Shown: piece by piece, positions 15,978 through 20,457 of the stretch | How positions within the stretch are numbered: the first letter of the stretch is position 1 | How the letters are laid out: each line of letters begins with the position of its first letter | Notes under the pieces: model-generated | The model's input: the letters and a program-made list of their open reading frames with translations, nothing else | The model's database searches: none | Told to the model about the DNA's origin: nothing | Assembly: GCA_947460915.1 (NCBI GenBank) | Contig: CANHKJ010000023.1 | Span: 1-20,457, forward strand | Direction: 5' to 3' | Length of the DNA stretch: 20,457 bases | Origin: Verrucomicrobiia bacterium | Lineage (GTDB): Bacteria > Verrucomicrobiota > Verrucomicrobiia > Verrucomicrobiales > Akkermansiaceae | Translations under genes and position numbers: made by a program

Positions 15978-16009
15978 AAGCCACCTCGCTCGACCGAGGT
16001 GGCTTTTTT
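15978..16009 (+). terminator. Rho-independent terminator of the epimerase/DUF1080 operon
   Basis: A perfect 11-bp stem, AAGCCACCTCG (15978-15988) with CGAGGTGGCTT (15995-16005), and a 6-base loop, running into six T residues (16004-16009). It is 22 bases after the DUF1080 stop codon. The A and T ends would let it work in both directions to some degree. Confidence 0.93.
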
Positions 16010-16023
16010 CTTGCCCTTGCAAA

Positions 16024-16113
16024 GCGGCAGCCCTGCTGTCGAGCCGAAAGCCTAATAGCATTCCCGCCGACGACAGCAGGCTGTCTTTTCCCATAGCGGC
16101 AGCAGGCTGCCGC
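16024..16113. repeat. Cluster of three REP-like GC-rich palindromes
   Basis: Three related hairpin units lie within 90 bases: GCGGCAGCCCTGCTGTCG (16024-16041), CGACAGCAGGCTGTC (16071-16085) and GCGGCAGCAGGCTGCCGC (16096-16113). The third has perfect 8-bp arms around an AG centre, the second has 6-bp arms around the same AG, and the first is a near-inverse of the second. The layout resembles REP/BIME intergenic elements. Whether copies occur elsewhere in the genome cannot be seen here. Confidence 0.65.
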
Positions 16114-16210
16114 AGTCCACGCAAAATTCCGCAAAATTTTCACGAAGCCTTCATCATCGTTTCACATTCCTCTGCTCAGATCGGGTTCGTAACGCAGCAC
16201 TAACCCAGAC

Positions 16211-17629
16211 ATGTTCACTCTTCCACTTCACCGCCTAACAATCATTCCCGAGCGCAAAAGAAATGCGCAAGCGCGGAAATTTCTGATACGTCGCCATGCG
16301 TTGTTTTGCCTAGTTCTCATCACTCTCAGCACATGGCCGTTGATTAGCTGGTTTGGTAAGCGCCTCAATGATGGTGGAGATGAGCCATGGGGGCTCATTC
16401 CCTTGGCTGCAGCTGCCTACTTTGCATTTCGCTCATATCAACAGGGAACACTTCACCTGACAAGACATCCAGCAAGAAATGCCGCGGGCTGCGTCTTGCT
16501 GCTACTCTCTACACTCTGCACATTGCATCTGCCACCCATGCTCCGCGCGATACTCGCGCTCGCAGGAATCGATTGTCTCATCACCAGTCGCCGACAATCG
16601 GGATGGGTGATGCTTTTACTTTTGAGCATGCCTATCATCAGTTCCGCAGAATTTTATCTGGGCTGGCCATTGCGATTGCTCGTGAGCCAATGTTCGGCAT
16701 TTTTGTTAGATCTCGTCGGTCTTACAGCGCAAGCGAAAGGATCTTCGATTTTATGCAATGACCAATTGGTTGAGGTCGATCCCGCATGCTCAGGCATTCG
16801 CTTTCTCTGGCATGGTGCCCTCGTCGCAGCATGGATCGCAACTTGGCATGAAACCTCATGGTTGAAGACACTGCGCTTAGTAGCAGTCACTACGGTTTTA
16901 GTGATTCTCGCCAATATTCTGCGCGCTGCGCTGCTAACACTGCAAGGAATCGGGCTAATTCCCGCTGGCGAGTTGCTGCACGAGTTCATCGGACTGATTT
17001 GTTTTGCTTTGGCATTACTACCACTGCGTTTTTTGATTCCCAAATATGGCACACGAATCGAGCATATCATACTCAAGAATCCTTCGACTACTCTGCGCAT
17101 AACTCGATACACATGTCTGGGTGCTGCGGCCATCAGCAGTATAACACTTGGCACGATCAAGCCATGGGTAGGAAAAGTCTTCACACCTTCACCCATCACA
17201 CTGCAAGAGTTCACCTTTCAAGGAACTACGATGAATGTAGTACCCTGCACACTTACCACCGAGGAAATACGATTCGCCGAGCATTTCCCGGGGTCCATTG
17301 CCGTATATCGCGCAGGCAATACGCAAATCATTCTTCGCGAAATGCAGCTCGCCACGCGCAAACTTCACACATCACGCGATTGCCTACGCGCCTCAGGCTT
17401 TGAGGTTTATGATGCTAAGGAATATACCGACGCGATAGGCGACAGCTGGTTACGCTACCACGCAATCCATGACGGACTACGCTACATTGTTCACGAGCGC
17501 ATCATCAGCCTCATCGATCATACCAGTTGGACGGATGTTTCGCAGTGGTTCTGGCATGCATTACGCCGTCCGCTCAACGGACCATGGCGTGCAGAAACCA
17601 TCATTCATCGCGAGGAGGAACTCCCATGA
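16211..17629 (+). CDS. Exosortase with EpsI-like C-terminal domain
   Basis: 472 residues. The N-terminal ~280 form a multi-spanning membrane domain of the exosortase/archaeosortase family, a transpeptidase-like enzyme that cuts sorting signals (PEP-CTERM and similar) from exported proteins. Catalytic residues are visible: Cys193 in VDPACSGIRFLW, Arg238 in ANILRAALL and His257 in LLHEFIGL. After a further membrane segment (~300-320) comes a soluble part (~325-472) with HTSRDCLRASGFEV (386-399), resembling EpsI/DUF3485 proteins that often accompany or fuse to exosortases. The subtype cannot be assigned. The following gene overlaps it as ATGA, so they are translationally coupled. No candidate substrate with a C-terminal sorting signal lies in this window. 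There is no Shine-Dalgarno at the start; the first ATG of the frame was taken. Confidence 0.9.
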   Translation: MFTLPLHRLTIIPERKRNAQARKFLIRRHALFCLVLITLSTWPLISWFGKRLNDGGDEPWGLIPLAAAAYFAFRSYQQGTLHLTRHPARNAAGCVLLLLSTLCTLHLPPMLRAILALAGIDCLITSRRQSGWVMLLLLSMPIISSAEFYLGWPLRLLVSQCSAFLLDLVGLTAQAKGSSILCNDQLVEVDPACSGIRFLWHGALVAAWIATWHETSWLKTLRLVAVTTVLVILANILRAALLTLQGIGLIPAGELLHEFIGLICFALALLPLRFLIPKYGTRIEHIILKNPSTTLRITRYTCLGAAAISSITLGTIKPWVGKVFTPSPITLQEFTFQGTTMNVVPCTLTTEEIRFAEHFPGSIAVYRAGNTQIILREMQLATRKLHTSRDCLRASGFEVYDAKEYTDAIGDSWLRYHAIHDGLRYIVHERIISLIDHTSWTDVSQWFWHALRRPLNGPWRAETIIHREEELP

Positions 17630-18411
17630 TTCATCGCATTCACAAATTACTTCGAAACATTCTCCAACCTCAACCCCAATGGGTTTTGGAGTTGGATGCA
17701 CGACGCTGCCTCGGCATCATCGCCGTTGCCACGATCTGCTTTGCACTCTACGGCTTCACGGTTGGCTACTGGCGCAGCCCATTAATGGGAGTGTTTGTCG
17801 CCGTCAAAATGCCGATGTTAATCGCGCTCACGCTTGGTTGCAATGCGCTGCTCAATGGCTTTCTCGGCATGCTCTTGCAGAGTGGTCTGGGCTTTCGGCA
17901 ATCGCTCATCGCCCTTCTGTGGGCCTTTGCAGTGGCAGCTGTTTTGTTGGCAGCGATCTCTCCTGTGACCTTTTTTCTCGCTTGGAATGCCCCATCTCCC
18001 CATGCGCCCAATGCGGCACTCGCTCACTCGTCGTACCTTCTTGCTCACACCTGCATCATCGCGTGCGTCGGAGTTTTTTCTCACATGCACTTGCATCACT
18101 TGCTGGCTCATCATGCGCCGTCGCGACTTTCCGCATGGCTCACGCTCCTGTCATGGCTGGCAGGAAACGCCGTTCTCGGCGCTCAGTTTTCGTGGATTCT
18201 CCGTCCATTTTTCGGCACGCCTACACTCGATGTCCGCTTCCTGCGCGATGACCCATTTCATGGCACATTTTACGAAACCATCTGGCATTCACTCAAGCAA
18301 ATCATGCCCACGCAAGGTCTCATTCTCATCACGGTTTCCCTCATCATTCTGATCTTTGCCTTCGTCTTCCAAAAACAACTTTCTCATATCAACCATACCA
18401 ACAAACTATGA
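17626..18411 (+). CDS. Multi-spanning membrane protein A of the exosortase operon
   Basis: 261 residues, about six membrane segments (roughly 28-48, 54-80, 93-120, 135-160, 168-190, 229-248). I do not recognise a named family. Between segments it has a His-rich stretch (SHMHLHHLLAHHAPS, 152-166) and a motif QFSWILRPFFGTP (187-199). The start at ATG 17626 is supported by a strong Shine-Dalgarno (GAGGAGG) and by the ATGA overlap with the exosortase stop; upstream in-frame codons are inside the exosortase gene. The next gene overlaps its stop in the same way. It shares layout and motifs with that next protein, so the two are probably paralogues. Function is unknown; an accessory role to the exosortase is inferred only from the tight coupling. 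Confidence 0.85.
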   Translation: MIHRIHKLLRNILQPQPQWVLELDARRCLGIIAVATICFALYGFTVGYWRSPLMGVFVAVKMPMLIALTLGCNALLNGFLGMLLQSGLGFRQSLIALLWAFAVAAVLLAAISPVTFFLAWNAPSPHAPNAALAHSSYLLAHTCIIACVGVFSHMHLHHLLAHHAPSRLSAWLTLLSWLAGNAVLGAQFSWILRPFFGTPTLDVRFLRDDPFHGTFYETIWHSLKQIMPTQGLILITVSLIILIFAFVFQKQLSHINHTNKL

Positions 18412-19223
18412 ATCCAGAGCTACCAACAACCACACCACCACCCTTGATCCAACGCGAGTTTTCGCCCAACCCCAGATATCGCGAAATATTTGAAGGGCTG
18501 CTCCGCCATCCCAAAGAACTAGCACGCGCCTTGGAAACATCCGGCATGCGTGTTCCACTACGACTCAGTATGATCGCGCTGCTATCATTTCTCGTATACG
18601 GATTGATTCTCGGCTGCTTTGCCAAACAACAACAGTTCTGGGCCGCCCCGTTGAAAATCTCAGCGGGCATGATCTTTGCTTCGCTGATCTGCTTCCCCAG
18701 CCTCTACGTGTTTTCCACGCTAGCAGGCGGAAAGTTTTCGCCCAAATTGCTCTGCACCTATCTCGCGGGCTCGCTTGCTTTGATGGGATTGTTGCTGTTA
18801 GGTTTTGCTCCCGCCGTGTGGATCTTTGCCGAGTCAACCAACTCACTGGGCTTCATGGGATTTCTCGCTCTGATCGCATGGATGATCTCGTTCGGCTTTG
18901 CGATTCGATTTCTCCGAGTCGCTTCAACCGCACAAGGAGCTACGCAATCAGGACCGATGATTGTTTGGGCTATTGTCTTCTGCCTGGTCACACTCCAACT
19001 CAGCACATCTCTACGCCCGATCCTTGGACGCTCTGAGCACTTTTTGCAACTCAACGAAAAACGCTTTTTCCTACAACACTGGGTCGAATCCATGCCACTA
19101 AGCCTTGATGAAGCGGCAGATCAAACCTCTTCCCGAAACGGCCAGCGAAGCATCGATACTACTGCACCCGAATCAACGACACCTTCGCCAGAAAACTCCT
19201 CCAATCCCTTTCTCGAAAAATAA
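18408..19223 (+). CDS. Multi-spanning membrane protein B of the exosortase operon
   Basis: 271 residues: a ~50-residue cytoplasm-like head (Pro-rich, then YREIFEGLLRHPKELARAL), about five or six membrane segments (53-200), and a hydrophilic tail rich in Ser/Thr/Pro/Glu. It resembles membrane protein A: LVYGLILG matches LYGFTVG near the first helix, AAPLKISAGMIFASLICFPSLYVF fits VAVKMPMLIALTLGCNALLNGF, and LQLSTSLRPILG fits AQFSWILRPFFG. So they look like diverged paralogues that may form a heteromeric membrane complex. Its ATG overlaps the preceding stop as ATGA. Function is unknown; no ATPase, binding site or catalytic motif was found. Confidence 0.83.
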   Translation: MNPELPTTTPPPLIQREFSPNPRYREIFEGLLRHPKELARALETSGMRVPLRLSMIALLSFLVYGLILGCFAKQQQFWAAPLKISAGMIFASLICFPSLYVFSTLAGGKFSPKLLCTYLAGSLALMGLLLLGFAPAVWIFAESTNSLGFMGFLALIAWMISFGFAIRFLRVASTAQGATQSGPMIVWAIVFCLVTLQLSTSLRPILGRSEHFLQLNEKRFFLQHWVESMPLSLDEAADQTSSRNGQRSIDTTAPESTTPSPENSSNPFLEK

Positions 19224-19228
19224 CTTCC

Positions 19229-19420
19229 ATGAAACCAAAACAACGAACCATCATAGCAGCTTCAAAAATCGAGCGCAAAAATCAAAGAGAAGAGCACAGT
19301 GCTTTGCCCTTCCATCTGTGGATTCTCCAACCCATACGAAAAAAGTTACGGAAAAAAACCAGCATCAAAAAGCCTAACGAAAACTTGCACGAAGAGTTCC
19401 GCAAGGAATTGCTTTCCTGA
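19229..19420 (+). CDS. Possible small basic protein (63 residues), doubtful
   Basis: This ORF begins 5 bases after the stop of membrane protein B. It is rich in Lys/Arg (for example QPIRKKLRKKTSIKKPNENL), without membrane segments or a recognised domain, and without a Shine-Dalgarno. The spacing suits a last gene of the operon, but the length is within what chance gives. I do not recognise it. Confidence 0.35.
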   Translation: MKPKQRTIIAASKIERKNQREEHSALPFHLWILQPIRKKLRKKTSIKKPNENLHEEFRKELLS

Positions 19421-19507
19421 TGCTTCATGCCAACAGCCAAGAGTCATGTTTACCGAAATTTGAGATCGCCCACATTGTTGATTCACAAAATCTTCCAAGA
19501 TTCAGTC

Positions 19508-19536
19508 TTTTCAATCGCATATTGCTCTTTTATGAT
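19508..19536 (+). promoter_or_regulatory. Candidate promoter of the polX gene, possibly leaderless
   Basis: TTTTCA (19508-19513), a 17-base spacer and TATGAT (19531-19536); the -10 box ends 6 bases before the ATG at 19543. Matches to consensus are 4/6 and 5/6. The same geometry is seen before the kinase and one sulfatase gene. Confidence 0.38.
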
Positions 19537-19542
19537 GCCGCC

Positions 19543-20457
19543 ATGACGCGCGAAACCATGGTAACCATCCTCGAAGAGATCGCCTTGTTGATGGAACTCA
19601 AGGAAGAGAACCCCTTTAAAATCAAAGCCTACCGCAGTGGAGCGGAGACGGTGCGCTCCTTTCCCGATGACATCGTACAACGCGCCGCCGACAATGATTT
19701 GACAGGCATCAAAGGCATCGGAGAAGCACTGCGCGACAAACTCCATGAGATTGCTGTCACAGGCAAACTGGAGTTCCACGAAAAGCTGCGCGCGGAGTTT
19801 CCCTCCACGTTGTTTGAGCTATTCGATCTGCAAGGTCTTGGCCCGAAAAAAATCAAAGTGCTCCACCGCGATCTTGGTATCAACTCACTGGCAGATCTCA
19901 AACTAGCATGTGAAACAGGAAAAATTGCCGGCACACCAGGATTTGGCGATAAAAGCCAACTCAACATTCTCAGTGCTATTGCCCAAAAGTCTAGCCACTC
20001 GGGAATATTCCGACTCGGCTCCGTGGCACCCATCGTCCGTGAGTTTCTTGATCTGCTGCAACAGCATCCCGATACCCTGCGCACGGCTGTTTGTGGATCC
20101 TATCGACGCGGGAAAGAAACTGTCCGAGATATCGACCTGCTCGTTGCCACTTCACAACCTGCCGTTCTCACGGAATATTTCACGACATTCCCAGGCATCA
20201 AACAAATACTCGCGCACGGCGACACCAAGATTTCTGTTCTGTTAGAAGATGGTTTGCAATGTGATTTGCGCGCTGTCACCAATGCGCACTTCCCCTTCGC
20301 GCTTCAATATTTCTCTGGTTCCAAAGAACACAACGTCGCCTTACGACAACTCGCCCTCAGCAAAGGATGGTCGCTCAATGAATATGATTTCACCCCCACA
20401 CGCGATGACGCACAACCGATACCCGAAGTTCATGAAGAGAAGGACATTTATCATGCC
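19543..20457 (+). CDS. polX: DNA polymerase X family (PolX), N-terminal part
   Basis: Partial: 305 codons are in view, open to the right window edge. Residues 1-~75 form the 8-kDa-like domain with a first helix-hairpin-helix (GIKGIGEALRDKLHEI, 55-70). A second HhH is at ~94-113 (LFDLQGLGPKKIKVLHRDLGI). The palm carries GSYRRGKETVRDIDLLVA with metal ligands Asp196 and Asp198, the third Asp241 in LQCDLRAV, and YFSGSKEHNVALR (256-268). Bacterial PolX is usually ~570 residues with a C-terminal PHP exonuclease domain; that part lies outside the window. Role by family: gap filling in base-excision or end-joining repair. The ATG at 19543 gives the usual family start (MTRETMVTILEEIALLMELK). Confidence 0.94.
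   Translation, partial: MTRETMVTILEEIALLMELKEENPFKIKAYRSGAETVRSFPDDIVQRAADNDLTGIKGIGEALRDKLHEIAVTGKLEFHEKLRAEFPSTLFELFDLQGLGPKKIKVLHRDLGINSLADLKLACETGKIAGTPGFGDKSQLNILSAIAQKSSHSGIFRLGSVAPIVREFLDLLQQHPDTLRTAVCGSYRRGKETVRDIDLLVATSQPAVLTEYFTTFPGIKQILAHGDTKISVLLEDGLQCDLRAVTNAHFPFALQYFSGSKEHNVALRQLALSKGWSLNEYDFTPTRDDAQPIPEVHEEKDIYHA

Noticed and set aside
16024..16113. CRISPR-like repeats
   Set aside because: Only three unequal palindromes with 29- and 10-base gaps; no regular spacers and no cas genes.
17469..18251. Plus-strand frame of 260 residues in another phase
   Set aside because: Overlaps the exosortase end and membrane protein A, which have a Shine-Dalgarno and ATGA coupling; this frame is rich in Arg/Ser/Cys as shadows are.

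Overview
The window looks like chromosomal DNA of a free-living member of the Verrucomicrobiota or a near relative in the PVC group. This is inferred from gene content, not from a marker gene: two secreted sulfatases, an SLA1-homology (SHD1) domain on an esterase, a DUF1080 protein, a FAD oxidoreductase with a C-terminal hydrolase, an exosortase, and a zinc-ribbon Ser/Thr kinase with a membrane anchor. No rRNA, tRNA, CRISPR array, transposase or phage gene was seen. Most genes lack a clear Shine-Dalgarno sequence. Three have a -10-like hexamer only 6 to 7 bases before the ATG, so some messages may be leaderless.

Layout. Positions 1-886: the start of an RlmI-type rRNA methyltransferase on the minus strand, cut by the window edge, diverges from a small lysine/alanine-rich basic protein that ends in a clear terminator. 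Positions 983-4625 (plus): a prepilin peptidase with an unusually long loop insertion, then an 804-residue membrane Ser/Thr kinase with a repeat-type outer domain. Positions 4627-12944 (minus): five secreted enzymes, in transcription order a beta-helix glycosidase of the GH28/GH49 type, a FAD oxidoreductase fused to an alpha/beta hydrolase, a sulfatase, an SGNH acetylesterase-like protein with an SHD1 domain, and a second sulfatase. Together they read as a locus for taking apart a sulfated, probably acetylated polysaccharide. No transporter, regulator or sulfatase-maturing enzyme is in view. Positions 13327-15955 (plus): a secreted trypsin-like protease, then a close pair, a tagatose/psicose 3-epimerase-like TIM barrel and a DUF1080 (3-keto-disaccharide hydrolase-like) protein, closed by a strong terminator. 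The DUF1080 protein, the epimerase and the FAD oxidoreductase could belong to one oxidised-sugar route.

Positions 16024-16113 carry three related GC-rich hairpins (REP-like). Positions 16211-19223 (plus) form a tightly overlapped three-gene unit: an exosortase with an EpsI-like C-terminal domain and two related multi-spanning membrane proteins of unknown function. This is the best candidate here for a poorly described system. A doubtful small basic ORF follows, and the window ends inside a PolX-family DNA polymerase gene.
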